Source: Adiantum capillus-veneris (taxonomy: Eukaryota > Streptophyta > Polypodiopsida > Polypodiales > Pteridaceae). From it: DNA of 64,000 nucleotides. The stretch is taken from assembly GCA_014529385.2 (NCBI GenBank), contig CM043969.1:76304676-76368675 (forward strand), written 5' to 3'. Below are positions 33,408 to 43,449 of this stretch, piece after piece. Position numbers and translations under genes: made by a program. Position 1 is the first letter of the stretch. Every line of letters starts with the position of its first letter. The notes beneath the pieces were generated by a model. That model was not told where the DNA came from. It did not search any database and saw only the letters and a list, made by a program, of their open reading frames with translations.

Positions 33408-33830
33408 AACTATATCTTACATGGACATGGGAGGAGATGGGATCTATGGCAAGATGATTGAGCAATGTAGATCTTGGGCAAAGTAAACTCGGGTATTGAG
33501 TTTACTTCGCCCCCCCTTGTCCCCCCCCTCCCTCGCACCTCGAAGAATTGAATCCACTACCTGGGGGTTGCGAGGCATGTGCCCTAACCACATCGCATGC
33601 GCACGTTGTTCGTGGAATGTAGATGTCTTCCTCAAGTTTTGACTTGCAAACATATCGCAATAGGGGGAAGTAAACTTAGGTGGGTACTAGAGTTTACTAT
33701 TGTACTTGAATTTACTTTTGCAACAAGATTTATCGAGCCACCTTAATGTTGAGGCCCTAGATTGAGGGGGGCCTTTGATCCCATCTCCCATACCTGTGTG
33801 AGATATAGTTGTTGTGGGGGGGTTGCTTAG
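33400..33830. repeat. Foldback structure with internal hairpin
   Basis: The arm at about 33405-33450 (GGGACAACTATATCTTACAT...GAGATGGGATC) is an imperfect inverted copy of 33776-33825 (GATCCCATCTCCC...GATATAGTTGTTG). Inside is a tight hairpin at 33476-33512 with 15-bp arms and one mismatch (GGGCAAAGTAAACTC / GAGTTTACTTCGCCC), and further GTAAACT/AGTTTAC motifs at 33670-33715. It resembles a foldback or MITE-like insertion. Confidence 0.65.
33541..33605 (-). mobile_element. tRNA-like sequence, probable SINE head
   Basis: On the minus strand GATGTGGTTAGGGCACATGC resembles tRNA box A. GTGGATTCAATTC, about 30 bases on, resembles box B. CCTCGCAACCCCCAGG lies where the anticodon arm would be. Not a functional tRNA. 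It lies inside the foldback structure. Confidence 0.45.
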
Positions 33831-34432
33831 GCCCCTGTCACACTAGGGCGCTTGCCCCAATCTCTCTTTGAATGTGGGCAGCCATGTTGCTATCACACTA
33901 GGTCTTCAATAAAAAGCTATCAATGTTGATCAAAAAATTGAAGTTGGATAGGTGGTTTAGCCTCCTCCTATGATGTTGGCTATCAATGCTCAAACCTTGT
34001 CGTCTGCATTTGCACGCGTGCTTTTTGCACATGACCACCTCTTGCAAGTGTTGGCCAAAGGTGCTAAGCCATTCCTCTGACATGGGATGGAGGCCAAGTT
34101 CTCCTTTTTCCTTTGCAAATGAGTCGTCGCCTTGGCATGGCCAGCTTGTGCTCAGGCCCTTAATAACCCTTTACTCTCAATAAGGTTAATGTTTATTTCA
34201 AAATTGGCAAGCATACTCCACAAAATTTTTAATGATCCAATGCGGCATTTTCACTCTCTTATTACTCACCTTAGCCTCACCTTCACCTTACGTATCTTGC
34301 ACCATTAACATTGCTGCTCAACACCACACTCACCTACTGTGATTGCTTGCATCTTCTTCTCATCGGCTTTCCTTTCTCACCTTGCGCCATTGCCATTACA
34401 ACTCAGCGGTTTCAGGAACACATGCTCTCGGC

Positions 34433-34434
<2 letters not shown>
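33831..34434. other. Intergenic sequence, no gene recognised
   Basis: Short frames only, with no motif. Confidence 0.45.

Positions 34435-34526
<92 letters not shown>
34435..34526. repeat. (GA)n microsatellite, about 92 bp
   Basis: About 46 uninterrupted GA units. Confidence 0.98.
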
Positions 34527-34528
<2 letters not shown>

Positions 34529-34613
34529 CAAAGTGGCCGACAGCTGCGACGAGGGTGGTGGGATGAAGAGAGGCTCAATGTGATCCATGTGTGTGTGCTT
34601 TTTTTTGGGGGGT

Positions 34614-34946
34614 GGGGACCCTGTGATAGTTGAGGCCAATGTGTAGACCATGCAAGTACTCAAGCCAAGGCAGCTCAAAGCTTCAAGACTAGAAACATGC
34701 AAAACATGCATGTACTCAAGCTGTGGGGACCCTGTGACAGCTGAGGCCAATGTGTAGACCATGCAAGTACTCAAGCCGAGGCAGCTCAAAGCTTCAAGAC
34801 TAGCGACATGCAAAACATGCATGTACTCAAGCTGTGGGGACCCTGTGATAGTTGAGGCCAATGTGTAGACCATGCAAGTACTCAAGCCGAGGCAGCTCAA
34901 AGCTTCAAGACTAGCAACATGCAAAACATGCATGTACTCAAGCTGT
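34614..34946. repeat. Tandem repeat, 111-bp unit x 3
   Basis: GGGGACCCTGTGA starts at 34614, 34725 and 34836, exactly 111 bp apart. The units differ at only a few bases. Because 111 is a multiple of three, an open frame on the minus strand runs through all three as a 37-residue repeat. Confidence 0.95.
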
Positions 34947-35720
34947 GGTGCATCATCAAGCAAGGTCCGCATGAGAAATGGGAAGCATGCACTCTTTCAG
35001 GCAAATGGACCAGGTGTAGATGAGGGCTTTGTGGGAATGAAGTTTGCGATATAGAGAGAGTGAGAGAAATGCCAGTACATGGTGTTGCATGCCATGTGCA
35101 TCTTGTGGACTCTCTTCATGACACTAATGTTGCATGCATGCACAAATTTTTAAAACAAGTACAATGATTAATTTTTCTTGCTTACAATGGGTTGGAGAGA
35201 ATACATTATAAAACTTTCTCGAAGTTTGCGACTACCATTTACCGCATTTTGTAGCATTAGGAAAATTTTGAACTCATTTTTGGGCCTTTTAAGAGTGCCA
35301 CATCATCAAAGTTGTACAAAAGAAAGCAACCCGGTAGACCCCTCTAAATATTGCTTAGAACCCCATGATATGACCTATCATTGGAAAGTTCTTGAAAAAT
35401 GGATTCGAAAGAGCCAAGGTCCGAAAATTTTGGATCACTTCTATGAAAGTTATGCCATTTTTTTTCAATCAACCAGCTTTTGTTACCGTTACGGTAATCT
35501 AAAATCACCTTTTTCTAGATCTACATGAAGGCAATGTCCAATACATGCATGCTATATATCAATAGATAGCATTTGAAGAGTAGATTCTAAATATCCAACC
35601 TCCAACAAGTTTGGATCTTATTTACAAAAAAATTACCGATCCCCACTTTTTGAAAGCTATGCCACATCAACAATTCTTACAAGGCCCATTGTTTAGTCCA
35701 AACTTTTCCTAATGTGAGAG
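34947..35720. other. Intergenic sequence, no gene recognised
   Basis: One 116-codon frame (35178-35528) without a recognisable domain. GTTACCGTTACGGTAAT near 35480 is an inverted motif. Confidence 0.45.
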
Positions 35721-35734
35721 CACTACAAAAGATC
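35721..35734 (+). repeat. Left terminal inverted repeat of the CACTA element
   Basis: CACTACAAAAGATC, followed within 45 bp by TTACCGATG and TTACCGACG sub-terminal motifs. Confidence 0.55.
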
Positions 35735-36125
35735 AATTCATTACCGATGTCAAGTTACCGACGTCTTTTGATGGGTGTTGGTATATGCATTGCTAAAACT
35801 AGAGGAGTCTCAATTTTTAATTAAAATCAAATTTTAATATATTGACGTTCATTGCGACAATTATATGGACGCATATACCAATGGTTATACCGACCCGTTT
35901 ACCGACTCTTATTCGGATGCCAACCTATAAACCAGAACCCGCAGATTCATTTTTGCATTTTTGCCTCATTTTTGCTTCTCCTCCTTCCTCTCTTTCTACG
36001 TTTCTTCTCCATACTTGCAGATCTACCACATTGGGCCTCACCTAGCCTTGGAATTTCACTCAGACACCCTCCTACAAAGAAAAAGTATGCTTTTTTTTTT
36101 TGGTTTATGTTAGAGTGAGCGTGTA

Positions 36126-36128
<3 letters not shown>

Positions 36129-36170
<42 letters not shown>
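36129..36170. repeat. (TG)n microsatellite
   Basis: About 20 TG units, then GCGTGCGTGCGT. A shorter (AC)n follows at 36286-36309. Confidence 0.95.
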
Positions 36171-36173
<3 letters not shown>

Positions 36174-36639
36174 TGCGTGCGTAACATAGTGTGTTTTGGT
36201 GTTTTCTTACAGGTTTTGCTTTAATCTTTCAAGCTCTTTGTGCTCACATTGGCCAAATGTGAGTGCTCTTTCTTTCTTTTTCTTGTACACACACACACAC
36301 ACACACACATAATCACACACACATGCACATAAACACACAAATAAATACACACACACACATATATTTGCACATAATTATACACACTACGTGCACACACACA
36401 CATTTTTATATGAAATATTATAAATCAATAATACATTTTTAAATTAAATTCGTCATTTTTTAATTTTGACATAAATGTTACCATAAACAAACTAATTGAA
36501 ATTTGTTTACCATAAATATTTAGTCAAAAAGAGACAATCTATTGATTTGTTTTTTTAGATTCATTTACAATTAATTATTAATATTTTGACAATTTTATTT
36601 TAAGTTTGCGTGGTACTTTTTAGTTGTGTTAGCCGTAGG

Positions 36640-37740
36640 TCAAACTATTATGTTAGCGACTTATGGTTACCAAATGCAAAGTGGTTGTAAATGTTAGTGT
36701 TAGGATGCTTTAGCTTAGAGATCGGTATAATTTTAGGTTAAAGTGTAAGGTTTAATTTGGCCATCTTCAGGGGTCGCATTAGTTTAACCATTTCAATCCA
36801 CTTACAAATAGCAGCTTATGATTTCAGTTCTTCTTGATTTGGTTGTTTTAGTCCGCTTAGGGCTAGCAACTTTTGATTTGATCGCTCTAAATCAGCTTAG
36901 GGTTGCATTAGTTTATCCATTTCAATCTGCTTAGGGCTAACCACTTAGGGTTAGTGACTTATTTTTTTCTTAGTTTGGCTGGTTTAGTCCACTTAGGGCT
37001 AGCCGCTAAGGGTTAGTGGCTTTTGGTTTGGCTCCTAATAGTTGGCTGTGTTTGGCCGCTTAGGATCGTTCATGTAATGCTGCTTAAGTTTGGCTGCTCT
37101 ATATCGGGTTAGGGTGGCCTTAAGCAAGTTCTTCCTGCTTGGGGATAGCTTCTTAAGGTTAGCGGCTTTTGGTTTGGCCGTTAGGAGTTTTAGGTTTGAG
37201 TGTTAAGGTTAGAGTATTAGAGTGTAAGGGTTTGCCCACTACACGCATTGTCATGTAGACATGGGTGTGTACATATATCGTACTCACGAATATAGGCATT
37301 GATTAATAAAAGTGATATTATAACCCAGTGGTCCTAATGTACCTCTAAACCGAGGTGTGTGGGGATTGGGCATGGCTAAAGAATGTGAGGCAGTATACAA
37401 TGTGCCAATATAGAAACTCTAAAGGGCTAGCGGCTTTTGGTTTGGCCGTGGGTTGGCCATGCTTAGTCTCTTAGAATTAGCCACGTATGGTTGGCGGCTT
37501 TTGCTTTGGCCGCTCCAAATTGGCTTAAGGTTTGATCGCTCTAAACCGACTTAGTGTTAGCGGCTTTAAATCAACTTAGCTTATCAACAAACCACGTGTT
37601 GTAGTGGACAATTCATGAAAACCTAGAAGAGAAGCATCCTCTTATCAACAAATTGACTTTTGGTTTGGCCGCTCTAAATCGGTTTAGGGTTTGGCAATTT
37701 CAATTCACTTAGGGCTAGCTAGTGATTTATTCAAATTCAT
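36640..37740. repeat. Degenerate repeat region (TTAGGGCTAGCGGCTTTTGG type)
   Basis: Many imperfect copies of a phrase containing CTTAGGGCTAGC, GGCTTTTGGTTTGGC and CGCTCTAAATCGGCTTAGG are spread over 1.1 kb, with interruptions near 37240-37430. No coding sequence. It lies in the 5' half of the CACTA element, where the transposase N-terminus might be expected. Confidence 0.75.
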
Positions 37741-38229
37741 GTGTTATATGTTATATATTAATTTTGTGGACATGAATGTTTATCTGGCACCACTTATAGA
37801 AGAGATTTAAATATTGTGGACATGGATTGGTGTGGTTGATATGTCCCAATCGATCGATCAACAACATGCCCATGTGTAAGGCAGTTTCATGTGGACCATG
37901 CACAATTGGCTAGGCTTTGGTGAGTGTTTGTTCAGGTAAGTACTTTGAAACCCATACCTATATGCATTTTTTAGGTGGTGCGTGGTCAATGCTCGATGCT
38001 TTTTTGTTTCTTCTTTCTGATTTTAAGAGTTGAGCTATTCGGGCAGTCATGCATGCCCCCTACGTGGTCCTCAACTTGGTTTCATCGCTCTAGTTTTTAC
38101 GAGGAGCATGGATAATTTTTGCTAGAAGGGCATGAGTTGTGTGGAACAAATATATGCAAACATGATATGCACCCATTGAAGGCGAGTGATTGGAAGAACA
38201 TGTGGCAAGAATCAGGAGATTTCATGCCA

Positions 38230-39050
38230 CCAGGCATGACAAGATTCTATTTCTCATACCTTCCATATTAGAATGACTTACCCAATGCATAATTTTAAGA
38301 ATGTGAAGAAGATCCTATGGAAGACCATTACTCGAAAAAAGGATAGCAAGGCCCAAGAGACGACCTACAAGCTGTGAGAAGAATGCCAAAGATGTGGCCT
38401 CGACCTATACCCAATGGAAAATATGCTATTCCAAAAGCTCCATGGATTTTGATTCGTGTAAAGAAGCAACAAGTGAAGAATACCATATCTACATTCAAGA
38501 CTCCTATTGAGTGCATGCGATGTTTGAAAACAAATTTTACTAGAGATGACAAACTCAGTGGTCGTATGTCTCAGGATTGGCCCACATTTTTACAATTTAT
38601 CTTACTAAGTGTCATAAAAGATTGTGTACAACATGACATTAGGAACAAAATTTACAAGATTAGTGAGTTAGTGTGTTGGATCTCATCAAAAGAGATAAGA
38701 AGAGACAACATAGATGCAACTCGCTTAAATGCTAGAGAGGCAATGTGTATGGTGGAGAAGTATTTTCCAACAAACATTCTTACTATTTAAATGCATTTAC
38801 TTGTGCATGTGTTTGATGAAGTTGCAGTATTGTGACAGTCCATTACAGGTGGATGTTCTTCTTGGAGAGATTTATGAAGACTTTAAAAGGGTTCATTCAT
38901 CAAAGGGCTCTCTCTGAGGGTAGCATAGCTGAAGGATGGCTTGTGCAAGAGTCTCTTGTTTTTATCAATGATTTTTTGGGTCCAATTGACCTAGAGATGC
39001 CCCGAATGTGGACTTCTGAGACAAACGCCATGGTAACTAGGGAGGAGCCA
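38230..39050 (+). pseudogene. CACTA TNP2 transposase C-terminal part with DUF4218
   Basis: TNP2-type proteins cut and move En/Spm elements. The visible sequence starts near LPNA...FKNVKKILWKTI (shifted frame), then a frame open from 38374 to 38790 with IPKAPWILIRVKKQQVKNTI, SQDWPTFLQFIL and a MVEKYFPTNILTI block. After a frameshift and possible splice remnant, VHYRWMFFLERFMKTLKGFI and EGSIAEGWLVQESLVFIN (38832-39053) complete the DUF4218 domain. The catalytic N-terminal half is absent. At least two frame breaks make it a pseudogene. The domain assignment is firm; activity is excluded as read. Confidence 0.8.
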
Positions 39051-39339
39051 TAGGGACAGGGCATCATGAGGAAGATTTATATCAAAATTCATGAAAAGGT
39101 TATGAGATTTTGTCTTCTTAGCTCAGAGTGATGCAAAAGTGGATTTAAAAATATGAAGTGAAAAAGCAACAACATTAGGCAACAATTTTGGAGGCAAAGC
39201 AAAATGAAGTATTGATCACTGAAGAAGAAGAGGATATATCGAGGGGGATGCGATTGGCATGTATATATTGTACGTGCTTCTTATTTTTAACCACATGAAA
39301 ATATTTCTATAGTAAGTTTGATATTGTTTTATGTTCTTG

Positions 39340-39766
39340 TAGTATCACAAATACGGAGCATTGTGGTCACGTGGGCAACACTTTAGAGTGCAACGAATAG
39401 ATGAACGAAGGTCACCTTTGACAGTGGTGTCAGGGCAAGCTTTGTTCAAGAAAGTCAGAGTAGTGCTAGGGATGACAATACAAAGAATGGCCAACTTGAA
39501 TACTTTAAATACAACCAAGACCTCTTGAAAGTTAACATTAGAAAGTTTGATATTTTTATTTTTGATGTGAAGTGGTTCAAGGTTATTACTAGTGGTCCCA
39601 ATGCAAATGTGCACAAAGGTAGGAGTGGATTCATTCAAATGAGCTTTAGGCGAATGTGGATAGATGATCGGGATACGTTTGTATTTCCCCATCATTCTAA
39701 ACAGCTTGTGTTTATCACACATCCACTATGGAATGAAAAAGATGAGGATTATTTGACTAAACTGTG
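39340..39766 (+). pseudogene. CACTA transposase-associated DUF4216 domain remnant
   Basis: RGQHFRVQRIDERRSPLTVVSG (about 39370-39435) in one frame, then VNIRKFDIFIFDVKWFKVI... and FVFPHHSKQLVFITHPLW (39525-39767) in another, follow the order of DUF4216, which sits after DUF4218 in plant CACTA proteins. An acidic tail (about 39860-40000: ELEVGALGDE, DEQSNTEIDAEMDGAMEFDD) resembles the usual C-terminus. One frameshift and a few stops are present. Confidence 0.7.
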
Positions 39767-40170
39767 ATGGCTCTTTCTTGTTCAAGTTTCTCAAAGGAGT
39801 AAACAAGTGTGTGAAGGATTGAAGGTTGAGAAAAAAGAGACATGTGAGTAATGTGCATGGATTGCAGATAATTGGGATGAGGATATTGAGCTTGAAGTCG
39901 GTGCTCTTGGTGATGAGTAGATGCCTGAACCTGAAGATGAGCAATCGAATACTGAGATAGATGCAGAGATGGATGGAGCCATGGAGTTTGATGACAAAGA
40001 TGAAGTGATTTTTGTTAAGAACTCTCTTGTAATGTCTACTTATGATTAATGGATTTTAATTATTGTTCAACAATGAATACATAGTGATTTGTGTTGCTTA
40101 AGTGGGTTATTTATGATTAAGTGAACTAACGTATTGTATATATTTTTTCAAATTAGTTTCTTTTGCACCC

Positions 40171-40690
40171 ATGGCAGATGACAAGGAGCCATACTCTCCA
40201 AGATTCAAGTTTCCTATTACTCCGACCGGCATGTCACCTGAGAAGATGGCTACATTTTTCTCACAGTTTACCCCAGAGTAGTGTGCATATGCAGAGATGT
40301 TTTGGAGAGATGGTCCTTCCAGACCAGATATAGTTGCTCCAACTCTTGGGACCAATGTGCCACTTACACTAACGAGTCGAGCTACACCAAAAACTGCACT
40401 CTCTCGTTCCTCTTTGAGACGACCTAAGTCTCCTCATTCTTTTGGCAGTGGTTGTTGTGATAGTGACACTATTGATGCGTTCACACCATCGAGAGAGCTC
40501 CCACCTCTCTCTTCAATAGAGAGTACACCACTTAGCACACCATGAATACCTTGGGGATCAATTGAGTTTCATCCTAGCAATGTGTATACAAAACCAGGGA
40601 TGGGGCACCGAATATGGATATGGACAAAAAGGCCATGTGACAAAGGACTTGATAGCTTTGTACGGTGCAGTTTGGGCACTCTGTGATGGA
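40171..40690 (+). pseudogene. Second CACTA ORF remnant, TNPA-like by position
   Basis: A frame from ATG 40171 (MADDKEPYSPRFKFPITPTG) is interrupted by TAG at 40279-40281 and TGA at 40543-40545, with protein-like sequence continuing to about 40686. It is proline/serine-rich in the middle. It lies downstream of TNP2, where En/Spm elements often carry a second gene for a DNA-binding protein that recognises the sub-terminal repeats. The assignment rests on position rather than on a recognised domain. Confidence 0.4.
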
Positions 40691-41389
40691 GCATTGGTAT
40701 GCTTAGGATCATGAGAGGAAGAATTACATAATGGATGCCATTCACAGAAAGTGCATGCTAGCAGACAGGTACGATCCAGTCTTCATTGAATGGATCGTGA
40801 GTGTGGCTATTGCGATGATGTCACATCATCGATCAAAGTCATCGAGAGATCGATGATGGCTAGATGGCTGATCAACTAGTCCATAAGTCACAGAATATGA
40901 GCATCAGTTGTCAGTTTCGTGGATGATCTTATCATGAGTTGTATGTATCAATCTAGCATCATATTTAGCAGTAGAGAGATGCAACTAGAGTATACCTAGA
41001 GTCTGTAGGATCATCTCATCTTGGGAGCGGAGGCTACAAGACTCTTTGACATGAGTTTGTAAGTTTCATATACTATTTAAATAGAATATGTATATATGTT
41101 TTTCTAATATTTATCTTATGGTTAAGTGTTTATCTTATGGTGAGAACTTGCCATGCAATGTCCTCCAATATGTCAAGAAGAAAAATATGGATTCAAGCAT
41201 GGATTGTCAGCTCTTCTGTCCCAGCTTTAGGATGAGGGAAAGGCCGTTGACCAAGAGGCATTACCTTGATGAGTATGGTTTATGTATATGTTTTCATTGA
41301 GTATAGTTCATATATAGTTAGTTATGGCTATTTTTTTGTTTCATGTATACTTAGAGGTCAGCTACAATTCTGGTTATATTCATGTATAG

Positions 41390-42070
41390 TCAGTTTTGGT
41401 TTTGGTTATGATTATGAATATTTTTATGGTTATGGTAATGGTTTTGATCATGGCCATGGTCATGAAATTGTTGTATGGTTATGGTTTTGGAAATTTGTTA
41501 TGGTTATGGTTTCAGAATCTTGTGAGGTTGTTATGGTTATGGTTTGAGAATATGGTTATGGTTTTGGAATCCTCTTAAGGTTATGATTATGGTTTTGGAG
41601 TCATGTTATGGAATTGCTCTTTGGTTATGGGCTTGGAATTGTATTATGGTTATGATGTTGGGATCCGTTTGAGGTTATGGTTATGATTTTAAAGTCATGT
41701 TATGGTCATGGTTATGAAATTACTCTTTGGTTATGGTTTTGCAATCATGTTATGGTTATGGTTATGATTTTGGAATCATATTATGGTCATGGATATGGAA
41801 TTTCTCTTTGGTTATTGTTTTGGAATCATGCTATGGTTATGGTTATGGTTTCAAAATCTTGTGATGGCTATGGTGATAGTTTTGGAATCATGTTATGGTC
41901 ATGGTTATGGTTTGCGAATCTTGTTATAGTTATGATTTTGGAATCCTGATATGGTTATGGTTTGCAAATCTGTGATGATTATCATTTGCAAATCTTGTTA
42001 TGGTTATGGTTTGTGAATCTTGTCATGGTTATGGTTATGGTTCTAAAATCTTGTTATGGTAATGGTTACA
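41390..42070. repeat. Minisatellite of GGTTAT-type units
   Basis: Around 680 bp composed mostly of TATGGTTATGG and GGTTTTGGAATC phrases in irregular order, forming higher-order units of about 50-60 bp. The frames across it are low-complexity (VMVMV, YGHGY) and not real proteins. Confidence 0.9.
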
Positions 42071-42239
42071 CTGTCAATATGTACTCACAATACTACTAAA
42101 CTTTTAGCCAAAATGTAGGTGGAGTGCGGTTGCTTTTACACTCTTCCTTTTAAGTAGAGATTTTTTGGTGCTACAGTACTTGCAACACCAATTTCTAGTC
42201 CTCTCTGCTAAAAAAATTTCTGCAGGTTTTGGCATCAGT

Positions 42240-42430
42240 ATAAGCGCCGGTATGCACTCTGAAATGTGTATCGAAATAAGCGTTGGTATTTTTCACCATG
42301 TATACTGACACACTACATACCGACACCTTTTCAGACAGTACAATATCGATGCGTATACCGACGCTTTGGAATTTTAAAGCCCATTTATTTTATCGGTATA
42401 GGCACTAGTTTTTGCGCGTGTGTTGTAGGG
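42240..42430 (+). repeat. Right sub-terminal repeats and terminal repeat of the CACTA element
   Basis: Motifs GCGCCGGTAT, GCGTTGGTAT, CATACCGACAC, TATACCGACGC and TATCGGTATA in both orientations precede a terminal TGTTGTAGGG. Confidence 0.6.
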
Positions 42431-42945
42431 GTGGCCAAATAGGAGAGGGGGGGACGGCAAGGAGTTTTTTTGTTAATTAAACATTATTACATATATTACC
42501 ATGCATATTACCGCTGTTATTATCCCATTGTTTATCACTATGATTACTTCTACTATTATCGTGCAACGCTTTGGAGCTAAAAAGATCAAATTTGGGTACT
42601 TCTTTCTATTTTACAATTGTTTTTTAATAGAGCATGATATTTTTTATAAAAAATGAAAAAAAGTGATAAACATTTGATCATTAAATTAACCTTATGCATA
42701 TGATTAGCTTACATAGCATGCTTAACGCTTTGGAGCTAAAATATTCAAATTTAAGTACTTCTTTCTATTTTAGAAAAAAGATTATAGAGTATGATATTTT
42801 TTCATAAATGTTGGACAAACAAAATGGTAGACAATTGATCATTAAAATCACATACATATGATTAGGTCTCCCCATTCTTAGAAAAATAAAAAATCTTGTA
42901 AAACATGTTAAGTGCGTAAGTGAATCGTGAGTTTAGGAATGAACT
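42431..42945. other. AT-rich intergenic sequence
   Basis: No gene. CTTTGGAGCTAAA...CAAATTT...GTACTTCTTTCTATTTTA occurs twice (about 42570 and 42729), an imperfect direct repeat about 160 bp apart. Confidence 0.55.
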
Positions 42946-42952
42946 CCCCACC

Positions 42953-43018
<66 letters not shown>

Positions 43019-43062
43019 ACCCCCCCCCCCCCCCCCCCCCCCCCCACCCCCCCCCCCCCCCC

Positions 43063-43121
<59 letters not shown>
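42946..43121. repeat. Poly-C tract, about 175 bp with few interruptions
   Basis: Nearly pure C with isolated A or T bases, followed by a (TC)n stretch to 43144. On the opposite strand this is a run of G capable of quadruplex formation. Exact length in an assembly of such a run is doubtful. Confidence 0.9.
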
Positions 43122-43123
<2 letters not shown>

Positions 43124-43349
43124 TTCTCTCTCTCGCTCTCTCTCAATGTGGTATCCGTCCTTCTCATGTCTAGCTAATATTGTTGCAAATCTATGTACTT
43201 CGTCATTGCCTCTTGCTGTGTGCTACAGACTAGCGCATCACTTCTGTTGTTATTGAGAGAATCTTTGACTTAGGAATAACTTTTAATGTTTTTAAAGCCA
43301 TTAGGAATATCTTTTTATGATTAACATAAATTAACATGCTTAAGAAAAT

Positions 43350-43350
<1 letters not shown>

Positions 43351-43381
<31 letters not shown>
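43351..43381. repeat. (AG)n microsatellite
   Basis: About 15 AG units. Confidence 0.95.
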
Positions 43382-43382
<1 letters not shown>

Positions 43383-43449
43383 GCAACATGGTAAAAAAAT
43401 TCCATAGAATGAAATATACAAAATATTTATGAATCATCTTCAAAATGAT

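Larger units (their letters stand above)
35721..42430 (+). mobile_element. CACTA (En/Spm) DNA transposon, decayed
   Basis: The left end CACTACAAAAGA faces a right end whose reverse complement is CCCTACAACACA, 9 of 12 identical. Sub-terminal ACCGACG-type motifs in both orientations crowd 35740-35960 and 42240-42400. Sub-terminal arrays are normal for CACTA elements, where the DNA-binding protein attaches. Between the ends lie, in order, decayed TNP2-type transposase with DUF4218 (38230-39050), DUF4216 (39340-39766) and a second ORF (40171-40690). The flanking triplets are GAG and GTG, so the expected 3-bp target duplication is imperfect. The length of 6.7 kb is usual. The N-terminal transposase half is missing. 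Confidence 0.6.

Noticed and set aside
34614-34946. CRISPR-like array
   Set aside because: Units are contiguous 111-bp tandem repeats without spacers, in a eukaryotic transposon-rich context.
34412-34972. 186-codon open frame on the minus strand
   Set aside because: It is made of the 111-bp tandem repeat plus a Leu-Ser run encoded by the GA tract. Openness follows from the repeat length being a multiple of three.
37237-37606. CACTACA...TGTTGTAGTG pair suggesting a 370-bp CACTA-derived MITE
   Set aside because: The ends share only the first seven bases, the flanking triplets (GCC and GAC) do not match, and no sub-terminal motifs are present.
36640-37740. Interstitial telomere array
   Set aside because: TTAGGG pieces occur inside a longer irregular unit and not as tandem TTTAGGG repeats.
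41266-41949. Tyr/Val/Met-rich frames
   Set aside because: They are products of the GGTTAT minisatellite.
42862-43256. Glycine- and proline-rich open frames of 85-109 codons
   Set aside because: They are translations of the poly-C/poly-G tract, not proteins.
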